Shown: one piece after another, positions 1 through 7,962 of the stretch
Layout of the letters: each line of letters starts with the position of its first letter
How positions within the stretch are numbered: position 1 is the first letter of the stretch
Origin: Syntrophomonadaceae bacterium
GTDB taxonomy: Bacteria > Bacillota > Syntrophomonadia > Syntrophomonadales > Syntrophomonadaceae
Reading direction: 5' to 3'
DNA length: 11,174 nucleotides
NCBI GenBank assembly: GCA_028683995.1
Contig: JAQUGU010000023.1
Coordinates: forward strand, 1,590 to 12,763
The notes under the pieces: model-generated
Seen by the model: the letters and a program-made list of their open reading frames with translations, nothing else
Database searches by the model: none
Told to the model about the DNA's origin: nothing
Position numbers and translations under genes: made by a program

Positions 1-1173
1 CACCTCTTCAAATGGATGAGCTCGCAGTTCTTCAACCAGTTCCCGGGCTGGAGATTTTTCGCCAATCTCCAGAAACTCTTCCCAGCTCATGAAGTCAAAA
101 GGTACCACTTCCACCTGTTTAAACCCATTGCGCTCAAACATCGCGGTCAGTGATTGCGGGTCAAAATGATGCATATGCAGCATAGCCGGGAAAATAGTTC
201 CTTCTATGCTTTCCCAGATGCGCTGCTCCACTTCTCCGTAACGGGTAGGGGCAGTGATAAATACCCTTCCCCCGGGTTTAAGCACGCGGCCAAATTCTTT
301 TACTATTTCTTCAGGTGAATAGGTATGTTCCAAAACATCCAGACAGTTTATACTATCAAAATATTCTTCCTGGTAGGGCAGGCTGTCAATACTGCCTTCG
401 GTAAAGGTTACTTCCCGGGATGTACCCGCCAGCAGATCCTCAGCACTGGGAAATTCACATTGTACCGCCATAGTTCCCAGCTCTTCCTCAATCAAGCTGA
501 TAACCCGGGGAAAGGTCTTTTTCTCTCCCTTTTTCATCATAAAGGAGAGAGCCATAGCCCTTTCTAACCTGGCCTTGCAGGCGTCTACAGAATGTACCGT
601 AAGAAACTGGCTCATTACCAGAGTGGCAAAACCTGCTCCACAGCCAGCATCCAAAACCCGCCCCTGCATCTTTTGCACCAGGGGGTAAACGTATTTTAAA
701 AAGGAGTACTCCCCCCCGGAAGAAAAATTCTGCAGGGCAATAATTTCATTCAGGGTAAAAAGATCCTGCTGGCTTAAAGAAGAGCCAATTGCCTGTCGGA
801 ACCAATTACGCAGGGCCAAATCTTCCTGCAGCCTGGTAGTTATCTCCTGAATATCCTGGCTGCCAGAAGCCTCCTGAATTTTTAGCCGTTCTTCTTCGCT
901 AATTACTTTCCAGATATATTCCATGAAAAAAGGAAAACAGACATTATTATGTACATTAAAGAGAATAGCCTGTTCCGGTTTTTCCTGGCGCAAACGAGCG
1001 GTAATATCATGAAAATCAAGCAGGAAGGCGATTGCCTCTTCATCACTACGGGAAAACAGCCCGGCATAAGTTCCGGCCAAATCAGTAGTGCCGGGAAGGA
1101 GTTTACGGTACTGTTCTAAAACATCCTCATCTATGGATTGAAAATAGTAATTAAAAAATTGCTCCAAAATCAT
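1..1173 (-). CDS. class I SAM-dependent methyltransferase, C-terminus beyond window
   Basis: Translating the minus strand gives 391 open codons from ATG at 1173 to the window edge, so the C-terminus is missing. An AAGGGGG ribosome binding site lies 7 nt before the ATG. Residues 1-165 are an acidic, mostly helical-looking N-terminal region that I do not recognise. A Rossmann methyltransferase fold starts near 170: SAM-binding motif I VLDAGCGAG at 173-181, an acidic post-I residue in HSVDA (194-198), motif II-like FDSINCLDVLEH (272-283) and RVLKPGGRVFITAP (296-309). An insert of about 45 residues (215-260) separates the first two strands. It is the last visible gene of a minus-strand operon, 18 bp after the GH57 gene, so it probably acts on a glucan or glycoconjugate made by its neighbours. 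The methyl acceptor cannot be read from the sequence. The fold is certain; the substrate is inference. Confidence 0.9.
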   Translation of the reverse strand, partial: MILEQFFNYYFQSIDEDVLEQYRKLLPGTTDLAGTYAGLFSRSDEEAIAFLLDFHDITARLRQEKPEQAILFNVHNNVCFPFFMEYIWKVISEEERLKIQEASGSQDIQEITTRLQEDLALRNWFRQAIGSSLSQQDLFTLNEIIALQNFSSGGEYSFLKYVYPLVQKMQGRVLDAGCGAGFATLVMSQFLTVHSVDACKARLERAMALSFMMKKGEKKTFPRVISLIEEELGTMAVQCEFPSAEDLLAGTSREVTFTEGSIDSLPYQEEYFDSINCLDVLEHTYSPEEIVKEFGRVLKPGGRVFITAPTRYGEVEQRIWESIEGTIFPAMLHMHHFDPQSLTAMFERNGFKQVEVVPFDFMSWEEFLEIGEKSPARELVEELRAHPFEEV

Positions 1174-1191
1174 TATATAACCCCCTTTTTA

Positions 1192-3717
1192 TTATGCCGG
1201 CCCCAGATCGGGGTTGTTTCCACCTGCCAGCCAGATGAACTGCTCGTAATCCTCTTCCTGAAAATCAGTCTCCATCTCCCAGCTTATGCTTATTTTACAG
1301 GCCGCTTCACCATCCTGAAAAAGTATAGCGGGTCTAATCATCAAGCCTGAACTGTGATAACCCAGTCGGCTTTGCTCAGGGAAAACGTAATTTTTATAGT
1401 AATGTTTTACGGCCGGTTCAATATACAGATAAGGCAAAGAGTTATTTGATTCCAGGTTCAAGCTTAAGCGATTGTAAAAACAATTACCATCACCGCTACG
1501 AATCTGGTATATGTAGTCCATTCGTTCCGGCCGTTTAACTATGGTTTTCTGGTTATAAAACTCCAATCCGTCCTCTGTACTCCGGGATAAATCCTGTACA
1601 TAACACTCACTTCGCTCTTCAGCTAACGTAGAGATTAGACCCAGGCCTGCCCGGGGCCTGAACTCCACCTCATCTGAAGGTGTGGCCGAAGTTACCAATT
1701 GTGGAGCCAAAATCAGGTTAAATTTCTCCCCTCCATGACATCGGGCCTTGATACTTACCTGTAAAGATCCCTCCTTTAACCAGAATTCCTTTTCTATGTC
1801 TATTTTTAAAGGCATGTTATCCATAATATCTATAGTCTGGGAACAACTCATTTTTACCCCCTGATTGAAATCGTGGTCAGGCTCTTCATCTATAGTATAG
1901 GTTCCCAGATCAAAATCGCCCAGGCTAAATAGTTCGTTATTACTCTCGATTAAAACTTCACAACGCAGAGAATTACGACAGCGTTCACGCCGTCCCCCTT
2001 CTTCGTAAAACTGGCAGCTTATACTGCTGTCGGTCTCCGTAAATACCAGGGGGTAGGAATAGCGGAAAACAGAATTATAAGCTTTAATGGTGCTCAAATC
2101 GCCAGCAATAATCTCGCGCATGGCAGAGTAATCGTTCTTAATAGATGGAGCCAGAACATGATGGTAGCTGATACAGCCGCCTTCACTATCTAAAACTAGA
2201 GTTTGTTCTTCATTCTCCAGAAATACCTCGTTTTTACCATCATAATCCCAATCTCTGACCGCTGCAGGCTTGAAATCGCCGGCATTAATCATCTCCAGCC
2301 GAGAATTTAATATTTTTATCACCATTTCCATATAGGCCAAACCCTGGACGTCATAATAGGGTGATGAACCATAAACCGGATGGCGACTAGCCCATTTAGG
2401 GTCTTCCTGGTAAAGCAGATTTCTAACCCGGTTAAGTAGTTCATAGTCCTCTTTAAACTGAGGTTCATAGTATTGCTGGAGTATATATGATATGAATTCA
2501 TACCTTTCAGCACCTTCCAGCAAAGACCGCTGTATTATATCGTCCATAGGGGCAGGAAGTTCAATCCCCAGTCTCTGGCGAAAAGACTGCAGAATTAATT
2601 TTTCCAGGCATTCCTGCAATGCTTCCACATCGCGCAGGCGGCAAATTACCCGCCGCAGCCTTTCATCTCCGTATGTCACTCCCCTTATTCCCCTCTTCGC
2701 TGTCCAATTCTCCCACTCAATATAGCTGCGACTACTGGCAACGGGATAGCTATCTAAATAACCCTGGGACTTAAGGTAGCTTTTAAGCCCGGTAAAACTA
2801 ATATCAGGGTCATTATCTACCAGACGGAAAAACTCTAATAACCATTCCCGATCACCTTCGGGGTCTTTGCTCCACTGGCCAAATTTCTCCGCATCTTCGA
2901 AAATAAGCAGGAGCGGTTCTATATCCCGTCCATAGCTTTTAACCATTTGATAAGCATTTTCCAGGGCGTCTTTGATATAAAAATAGTAGTGGGTTGGTTT
3001 AATCCTTACGGTATCACCAGCAGTAAACCCCTGTCTTTTTAAAAGCTGATAGCGAAACTGGCTATGTATAGGCATAACATGAAAAGCCTGCCCCCCTATC
3101 TCATCACGCAGGGGAAAGAAAAGCATCTGCTCTGGAATATGGCTAATGGTAGTTATAGATACCGGGTCGTTAAAGCCAAAATGTTTCAGGCAATAATCGC
3201 TATCCGAACCCGGATAGGAGAAATGTTCCTGGTAAAAAGTCTCCACGTCCAGGTAATAAATAGCCGGTGCCTGAATTAATGATGCCGCCCGGGTAATCTC
3301 CCGAAGTACACTTTCACCGCATTCCCGTTCAACCAGGTGAATACCCTGCCATTCAGATGCCTTTATCCCTATAGTTTCCTGCAGCAGTTGGTCATATTGC
3401 TTAAGCTGATAAAGGTAATCATCCACCCGGGTAGATAATTGAATAAAAGGCTCATCCGCCAATCCGCCGATTATACCGATTTTGCCACTGGCCATCATCG
3501 AGTTAAATAGGTCCAGGTATTCTTTTTTCTGATCCCTAATCCAATAGAGAAAAGGTCCGGAAAAATGCAGGTTAATATAAAAAGAATCCAGATTTACAGC
3601 ATCCTGGAGTAGTTTTAGCCAGGGTAAATAAGAATTGCTGTAAGCTTCCTCTCGGGTTTTTTGCAACTGAAAATGAGGCTGGTGAAAATGGGGACAAAAT
3701 GCAATATGACCTTTCAT
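1192..3717 (-). CDS. GH57 family protein, 4-alpha-glucanotransferase/alpha-amylase-like
   Basis: 841 residues, with no signal peptide seen, so probably cytoplasmic. The N-terminal GH57 barrel shows motif 1 HFHQP (10-14), GGLADEP (84-90), the nucleophile motif as HLVERECGE (127-135, candidate nucleophile E130) and motif 4 as FEDAEKFG (273-280, candidate acid/base D275). From about 490 the C-terminal part begins with DYDGKNEV and has the beta-rich DUF1926-like layout of Thermococcus litoralis 4-alpha-glucanotransferase. GH57 enzymes of this type transfer or hydrolyse alpha-1,4-glucan chains. Odd points: the usual HDDGEKFG motif is altered, the spacing between the two catalytic residues (145) is longer than I recall for the Thermococcus enzyme, and the NDAYWHG-type motif appears degenerate near 438-455 (EDPKWASRHP). 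The exact activity is therefore uncertain. The ATG lies in an ATGA overlap with the branching enzyme stop and has an AGGAGGT site 5 nt upstream, which suggests translational coupling. Confidence 0.85.
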   Translation of the reverse strand: MKGHIAFCPHFHQPHFQLQKTREEAYSNSYLPWLKLLQDAVNLDSFYINLHFSGPFLYWIRDQKKEYLDLFNSMMASGKIGIIGGLADEPFIQLSTRVDDYLYQLKQYDQLLQETIGIKASEWQGIHLVERECGESVLREITRAASLIQAPAIYYLDVETFYQEHFSYPGSDSDYCLKHFGFNDPVSITTISHIPEQMLFFPLRDEIGGQAFHVMPIHSQFRYQLLKRQGFTAGDTVRIKPTHYYFYIKDALENAYQMVKSYGRDIEPLLLIFEDAEKFGQWSKDPEGDREWLLEFFRLVDNDPDISFTGLKSYLKSQGYLDSYPVASSRSYIEWENWTAKRGIRGVTYGDERLRRVICRLRDVEALQECLEKLILQSFRQRLGIELPAPMDDIIQRSLLEGAERYEFISYILQQYYEPQFKEDYELLNRVRNLLYQEDPKWASRHPVYGSSPYYDVQGLAYMEMVIKILNSRLEMINAGDFKPAAVRDWDYDGKNEVFLENEEQTLVLDSEGGCISYHHVLAPSIKNDYSAMREIIAGDLSTIKAYNSVFRYSYPLVFTETDSSISCQFYEEGGRRERCRNSLRCEVLIESNNELFSLGDFDLGTYTIDEEPDHDFNQGVKMSCSQTIDIMDNMPLKIDIEKEFWLKEGSLQVSIKARCHGGEKFNLILAPQLVTSATPSDEVEFRPRAGLGLISTLAEERSECYVQDLSRSTEDGLEFYNQKTIVKRPERMDYIYQIRSGDGNCFYNRLSLNLESNNSLPYLYIEPAVKHYYKNYVFPEQSRLGYHSSGLMIRPAILFQDGEAACKISISWEMETDFQEEDYEQFIWLAGGNNPDLGPA

Positions 3718-5291
3718 ATTAAACCTCCTGGTGAAATTTGGTTAAAAAAATCATCCTCATGCTGAATCCGATGCAGCCATTTAGCAAATTCATCATCTGT
3801 TTTATTGCTGCGTAAACAGTTACTAAGCCGCAATAGCTTGGTATAATGTTCAAAAAAGCGCTTCATCGCATAATCGCGGGTAAGATTATTGCTTACCATA
3901 AACAACCAGTCACTACTCTGGATAAGCATTAACTCCTTGAGGGCCTGGCATACTGCCAGCGTGTGGATATCGCTGCCATCAGCATATATTTTCAGGGCTT
4001 CATATTCCTTGCCCGCTTTTTTAATAATCTCCCACATCCATGCCGTCTCGTTATTATCCCAGACATAATGTTTTCCTCCCATACCCCAGGAGGATTCAAA
4101 AACCTGAGCTTCATGTTTGGCCGGTCCCACCTGATAAGGCAGAGCCAATTCCAATTCGCTGCTTAGATCTATCTCCTTTATTACCTCTTCCAGCCAGCTT
4201 ACTCCTTCCCACCACCAGTGGCCAAAGAGTTCCGTATCATAACAACCTACTATGGATGGGGTTGTAAATCCCAGTTTCCTGGCTTCGCGGCTGTTTTCTT
4301 CCAGGCTTTTCACGAAATGAACCGCATGCTGTTTTGCCCGTAGAGCAGCTTGTTCAAGATTGTATACCTGTTTACCCTCTAGGGTCCTGTGATTGGTAAC
4401 CTTCCAGTATTTAAAACCGGAACGCTGGTCCTGTTTGTGAAACTCCCGGTAGTCCGGATCCCCGGGGTAACCATAGTCAGCCGACCAGACCTGGTGACTC
4501 ACCATGGAATTACGGCCATAAACAGTTATATCTTTGTCTTTAATGCGGTAGGGCCGGTAGGTACTCAAGCCAGTGCGAGCAAAGGTAGCAATTTCCACTT
4601 CTGCTTCATCGCCTCCCTCACTGAAGACCTCTATCGGTTTACCTCCTTCAATAGCATGGCTATCAACGTAAAAATATTTAAAACCATTCTCAATAAGGAT
4701 ATCCTCTATACCATGAAAATACCCACATTCGGGTAACCAAAACCCCTGAGGCTCACGGTCAAAATAATGCTCATATACCCTTTTACCCCATTTCACCTGG
4801 TACTCCAAACCGGAGGAATCCAGCAAAGGCAGGTAGGCATGGGTAGCAGCAGTGGTTATAATTTCAACCTCACCCTCATCCTGCACTCTTTTTATAGCTC
4901 CCACAATATCCTTATCAAACTCAACTATGAAATCGCGACGGGTATCACGGTAAAAACGCCGGTAAAAAGACGCCATCCGGGCAATATCTTTTTCCCCCCG
5001 GGACATGTAATAGCGTTCATCTTCCAGGGCCAGGACTTCACGTTCTTGCAGATAGGTAATAAACTCATGCTGTATATAGGTGGAGCTGAGCTGCTCCAAT
5101 AGAGTGGGACTGAAACTAAATGATAGGGCATTATTAATACCTGCATCCTTTAAACGATTCCAGGTCTGTATGAGAGGGATATAAGTCTCAGCTATGGCTT
5201 CAAACAGCCATACCTCACCAAATGGCCATCTTCCCTGCCTTTTGACATAGGGAATATGGCTATGTAAAACCAGCAATATTTTTGAACTCAC
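3714..5291 (-). CDS. 1,4-alpha-glucan branching enzyme, GH57/DUF1957 type
   Basis: About 525 residues. The enzyme cuts alpha-1,4-glucan chains and re-attaches them by alpha-1,6 bonds. Numbered from the GTG at 5291: motif 1 LHSHIPYV (9-16), WPFGEVW near 22-28, nucleophile motif FWLPECGY (184-191, E188) and acid/base motif YDTELFGHWWWEG (351-363, D352). Then comes SSWG with W402, W411, and a helical DUF1957-type C-terminus. The residue spacing fits the known Thermococcus and Thermus GH57 branching enzymes (about E183/D354) and distinguishes it from GH57 amylases. Start choice: a GTG at 5312 is also in frame but has no ribosome binding site, whereas 5291 is preceded by a long GGAGGAAGGG tract and gives the family-like N-terminus M-SSKILLVLHSHIP. 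It follows the GT4 gene by 50 bp and its TGA overlaps the next ATG by 4 bp. I infer cytoplasmic glucan synthesis with both neighbours. Confidence 0.92.
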   Translation of the reverse strand: MSSKILLVLHSHIPYVKRQGRWPFGEVWLFEAIAETYIPLIQTWNRLKDAGINNALSFSFSPTLLEQLSSTYIQHEFITYLQEREVLALEDERYYMSRGEKDIARMASFYRRFYRDTRRDFIVEFDKDIVGAIKRVQDEGEVEIITTAATHAYLPLLDSSGLEYQVKWGKRVYEHYFDREPQGFWLPECGYFHGIEDILIENGFKYFYVDSHAIEGGKPIEVFSEGGDEAEVEIATFARTGLSTYRPYRIKDKDITVYGRNSMVSHQVWSADYGYPGDPDYREFHKQDQRSGFKYWKVTNHRTLEGKQVYNLEQAALRAKQHAVHFVKSLEENSREARKLGFTTPSIVGCYDTELFGHWWWEGVSWLEEVIKEIDLSSELELALPYQVGPAKHEAQVFESSWGMGGKHYVWDNNETAWMWEIIKKAGKEYEALKIYADGSDIHTLAVCQALKELMLIQSSDWLFMVSNNLTRDYAMKRFFEHYTKLLRLSNCLRSNKTDDEFAKWLHRIQHEDDFFNQISPGGLI

Positions 5292-5295
5292 CTGG

Positions 5296-5310
5296 CCCCA
5301 CCCTTCCTCC
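5296..5310 (-). promoter_or_regulatory. ribosome binding site that decides the branching enzyme start
   Basis: On the minus strand the tract GGAGGAAGGGTGGGG ends 4 nt before the GTG at 5291. The other in-frame GTG at 5312 overlaps the start of this tract and has no purine-rich sequence ahead of it. This supports 5291 as the true start and adds no residues ahead of the conserved GH57 N-terminus. Confidence 0.65.
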
Positions 5311-5341
5311 ACTAAATGTACGTAGATTAGAAGACCAGAAA

Positions 5342-6529
5342 CTAATTAAAATTAAATATCTTTTTCCCCTTTTGTTCTAAAACCTGTTCATAAATCCTGA
5401 TAGTAGACCGGGCGATAACCTCCCAGTTATATACTGAAGCAATCATTTCACCGGCATTACGGCAAAGGTTGTCTGCTATGTTTTCATCGTTCAGTACCCG
5501 GGTAATAGCTGTGACCAGTTCTTCCTCATTAGCTGGAGCAATCTTCAAACCGGTAACCCCATCTTCCACTATATCTGCCAATCCACCCACATCCCCTACA
5601 ATAACAGGGGTATTGGTGGCCATAGCTTCAAGTGCTACTATACCAAAGGGTTCGTACAGACTAGGAAATACTGCTACCCGAGCCTGGTGATAAATATAAT
5701 TACGCTCTTCATGATAAATAAATCCGGTAAATACAACTTTGTCTTCCAGCCCTAATTTCTGGGTAAGCCTTTTTAGTTCACCTAACAAAGGCCCTTTTCC
5801 CCCGATATACAGACGAGCCTGCGGTATTTCTGCCAGTATTTGAGGAAAACTGTTAAGCAGATACCAGACCCCCTTTTCCGGTACCAACCGACCCAGGAAT
5901 ACGATAACTTTATCTTCTTCACTAATACTAAACCTGGATTTCTCAGGCATAGGTAAAAAAATATCGGGGTCAACCCCGTTGGGAATAATAACAATATCAT
6001 CCCGGGGACGCCCAAACAATGAGGCAATCTCATCCTGCATGTATTGACTGCAGCATATAACCCGGTCGGCCTCCAGGGCCAGGTTTTTTTCTATTTCATT
6101 TATTTCCATTTGCATACGGTTATGTAGCCCCAGGTTACGCCCATGTTCAGTAGCATGGATGGTAGTAACCAGGGGAATTTCAAATATTTTGGTAACCGCC
6201 CGACCGGCATAAGCTACCAGCCAATCATGGGCATGAATAACGTCAAACCCCCCAATGCGAGTGTTTATATTAACCGCTTCCCGAATGGCATCACTATTAA
6301 ACCTGAAGGTCCAGGATTTAAAGTTTTCCCCCTCCAGGTAGGAACTGCCCACTCTATGAATATGCACCCCGTTTTCCTCCTGGTAATCGGGGTAATTCTC
6401 AACTCGTGGAGTTATAATATGTATTTCAGCTCCCTGTTTTACCATGAAACGGCTCAGGTCGAAAACATGCTGCCCCAATCCCCCAAACATATGGGGAGGG
6501 TATTCCCAACTAAATAATAGAACTTTCAA
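5342..6529 (-). CDS. GT4 family glycosyltransferase, glycogen synthase-like
   Basis: 395 residues, typical for a GT-B retaining glycosyltransferase of CAZy family GT4. The N-terminal domain carries the acceptor-side glycine-rich motif SWEYPPHMFGGLGQH (7-21) of bacterial and archaeal glycogen synthases, and HAHDW at 99-103. The C-terminal domain has IPNGVD (182-187), GRLVPEKG (213-220) and the EX7E motif EPFGIVALE (E293 and E301), which binds the donor nucleotide sugar. No signal peptide is present, so it is cytosolic. Next to a GH57 branching enzyme, the best guess is an alpha-1,4-glucan elongating enzyme using ADP- or UDP-glucose. A maltose-1-phosphate synthase or another GT4 activity cannot be excluded. 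It begins with TTG (6529-6527), 8 nt after a GAGGG site; the nearby ATG at 6540-6538 leads to a stop after five codons. It is the first gene of the leftward operon. Confidence 0.9.
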   Translation of the reverse strand: MKVLLFSWEYPPHMFGGLGQHVFDLSRFMVKQGAEIHIITPRVENYPDYQEENGVHIHRVGSSYLEGENFKSWTFRFNSDAIREAVNINTRIGGFDVIHAHDWLVAYAGRAVTKIFEIPLVTTIHATEHGRNLGLHNRMQMEINEIEKNLALEADRVICCSQYMQDEIASLFGRPRDDIVIIPNGVDPDIFLPMPEKSRFSISEEDKVIVFLGRLVPEKGVWYLLNSFPQILAEIPQARLYIGGKGPLLGELKRLTQKLGLEDKVVFTGFIYHEERNYIYHQARVAVFPSLYEPFGIVALEAMATNTPVIVGDVGGLADIVEDGVTGLKIAPANEEELVTAITRVLNDENIADNLCRNAGEMIASVYNWEVIARSTIRIYEQVLEQKGKKIFNFN

Positions 6530-6565
6530 AAATATTCCCTCATTTAAATAACCGTTTATTAAATA

Positions 6566-6574
6566 ATTCTAACA
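6566..6574 (-). promoter_or_regulatory. candidate extended -10 promoter of the glucan operon
   Basis: The minus strand reads TGTTAGAAT, an extended -10 (TGn plus TAGAAT, 5 of 6 to TATAAT). It lies about 37 nt upstream of the TTG start of the GT4 gene. I see no good -35 at 16-18 bp, so the call rests on the -10 and on the position in the only non-coding gap ahead of the operon. Confidence 0.35.
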
Positions 6575-6583
6575 GATAATCGA

Positions 6584-6611
6584 TTTTCATTGTACGTTTT
6601 TTTGCTATAAT
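6584..6611 (+). promoter_or_regulatory. promoter of ahcY
   Basis: A perfect TATAAT at 6606-6611 is preceded by TGC, giving an extended -10. A weak -35, TTTTCA, is at 6584-6589 with a 16-bp spacer. The predicted start is near 6618, leaving a leader of about 49 nt. A GGGGGT ribosome binding site (6655-6660) lies 6 nt before the ahcY ATG. The leader is too short and unstructured for a known SAH or SAM riboswitch. Confidence 0.6.
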
Positions 6612-6627
6612 GTTCTATATGTACAAT
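6589..6627. repeat. inverted repeat around the ahcY -10, operator candidate
   Basis: ATTGTACGT at 6589-6597 and ATGTACAAT at 6619-6627 are inverted copies matching at 8 of 9 positions, with centres 30 bp apart (about three helical turns). They bracket the ahcY -10: one arm lies at the -35/spacer side and the other at the predicted start site. This is a plausible binding site for a dimeric regulator that could act on both divergent promoters. The regulator is unknown. Confidence 0.4.
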
Positions 6628-6666
6628 AAGTTTACCATTTAGCATTTTAAATATGGGGGTTATTGA

Positions 6667-7950
6667 ATGAATATTGCTTCAAAAGAAATTCCTGGTAGAC
6701 AGTCAATTATTAAGGATCTATCACTCGCACCATATGGCTACAAGAAATTAGAATGGGTACAACAATACATGCCGGTATTAAATATCCTGCGCAAAGATTT
6801 TGAAAAAACCCGTCCCCTGGCCAATAAAACTATAGCCTGTTGCCTCCATCTGGAAGCTAAAACCGGTTATCTCCTGCAAACCCTGCAAGCCGCCGGGGCA
6901 GATGTAGTTGCCTGTGCCAGCAACCCTTTATCCACTCAGGATGACGTGGTAGCTGCTCTGGTTGACTCAGGAATTACCGTTTTTGCTATTCATGGTGAGA
7001 GTACGGAAGAATATGAACATTTTATGCAGTTAATGCTGGATTGCCAGCCTGACGCCATAATTGATGATGGCGCCGATGTGGTTTCCACTCTGCATAAAGA
7101 TCGTCCCCAGCAAGCCAAAAAAATTATCGGTGGCTGTGAAGAAACAACCACCGGGATTATCCGCCTCAAATCAATGGATAATGACCAGGCCCTGCTCTTT
7201 CCTATGATGGCAGTTAACGATGCTTATATGAAATACCTGTTTGACAATCGCTATGGTACCGGTCAATCGGTTTGGGATGGAATTAATCGCACCACTAACC
7301 TGGTGGCAGCAGGTAAAGATGTGGTAGTGGTGGGTTATGGCTGGTGTGGTAAAGGAGTTTCCCTGCGCGCCAAGGGCCTGGGAGCCCGGGTGATTGTTAC
7401 GGAAATAGACCCTATTAAGGCCAACGAAGCTATTATGGATGGTTTCAAGGTAATGCCCATGGCTGAAGCTTCTCGCCGGGGAGACATTTTTATTACTGTT
7501 ACCGGTAATGTTAATGTCATTCGCAAAGAGCATATGGAAGTAATGAAGGATAATGCCATTATGGCTAACGCCGGTCATTTTGATGTAGAAATTAGTAAAG
7601 GGGATTTAAATAGCCTGGCCGTCAGCACCCGGGTACTGAAGAATAATATCGAAGAATTTGTCATGGCTGATGGGCGTCGGCTTTACCTGCTGGCCGAAGG
7701 CAGGCTGGTAAACCTGGCCGCCGGTGATGGCCATCCGGCTGAAGTAATGGATTTGAGTTTTTCATTGCAGGCTCTGTCATTGCTTTACGTAATAGAAAAC
7801 CACGACCGCCTGGGCAATCATGTCTATAATGTACCCGCAGAAATTGACCAGCGAGTAGCCCGTTTAAAATTACAGGCGGAAGGAATCCAAATTGACCAGC
7901 TTACCAAGGAGCAAGAGAAATACCTGGCTAACTGGGATACGAATCTATAA
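6667..7950 (+). CDS. ahcY: adenosylhomocysteinase (SAH hydrolase), short type
   Basis: 427 residues. It splits S-adenosylhomocysteine into adenosine and homocysteine using bound NAD+, removing the inhibitory by-product of methyltransferases. Visible motifs: HLEAKTGYL at 61-69, SNPLSTQDDV (85-94), EETTTG (158-163), ND...K...DNRYGTGQS (184-201, with K189 and D193 in the catalytic positions), the NAD-binding Rossmann loop VVGYGWCGKG (221-230), NAGHFDVEI (301-309) and GDGHPAEVMDLSF near the C-terminus. The HLEAKT form and the end at LTKEQEKYL, without the KPDHYRY tail, mark the short Thermotoga/archaeal type. Some archaeal members prefer S-inosylhomocysteine, so that substrate is possible. It is transcribed divergently from the operon ending in a methyltransferase, which suggests methyl-cycle support. 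A good RBS and promoter precede it, and a hairpin follows. Confidence 0.96.
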   Translation: MNIASKEIPGRQSIIKDLSLAPYGYKKLEWVQQYMPVLNILRKDFEKTRPLANKTIACCLHLEAKTGYLLQTLQAAGADVVACASNPLSTQDDVVAALVDSGITVFAIHGESTEEYEHFMQLMLDCQPDAIIDDGADVVSTLHKDRPQQAKKIIGGCEETTTGIIRLKSMDNDQALLFPMMAVNDAYMKYLFDNRYGTGQSVWDGINRTTNLVAAGKDVVVVGYGWCGKGVSLRAKGLGARVIVTEIDPIKANEAIMDGFKVMPMAEASRRGDIFITVTGNVNVIRKEHMEVMKDNAIMANAGHFDVEISKGDLNSLAVSTRVLKNNIEEFVMADGRRLYLLAEGRLVNLAAGDGHPAEVMDLSFSLQALSLLYVIENHDRLGNHVYNVPAEIDQRVARLKLQAEGIQIDQLTKEQEKYLANWDTNL

Positions 7951-7962
7951 GTAGATATGGGT

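Noticed and set aside
4389..4736. 115-codon plus-strand frame opposite the branching enzyme
   Set aside because: It lies antisense within a well-supported conserved gene, has no ribosome binding site and no recognisable domain.
6618..6666. SAH or SAM riboswitch in the ahcY leader
   Set aside because: The leader is only about 49 nt, AT-rich and lacks the conserved stems of known SAH or SAM aptamers.
7171..7578. 135-codon minus-strand frame opposite ahcY
   Set aside because: It is a shadow of the ahcY reading frame with no family features.
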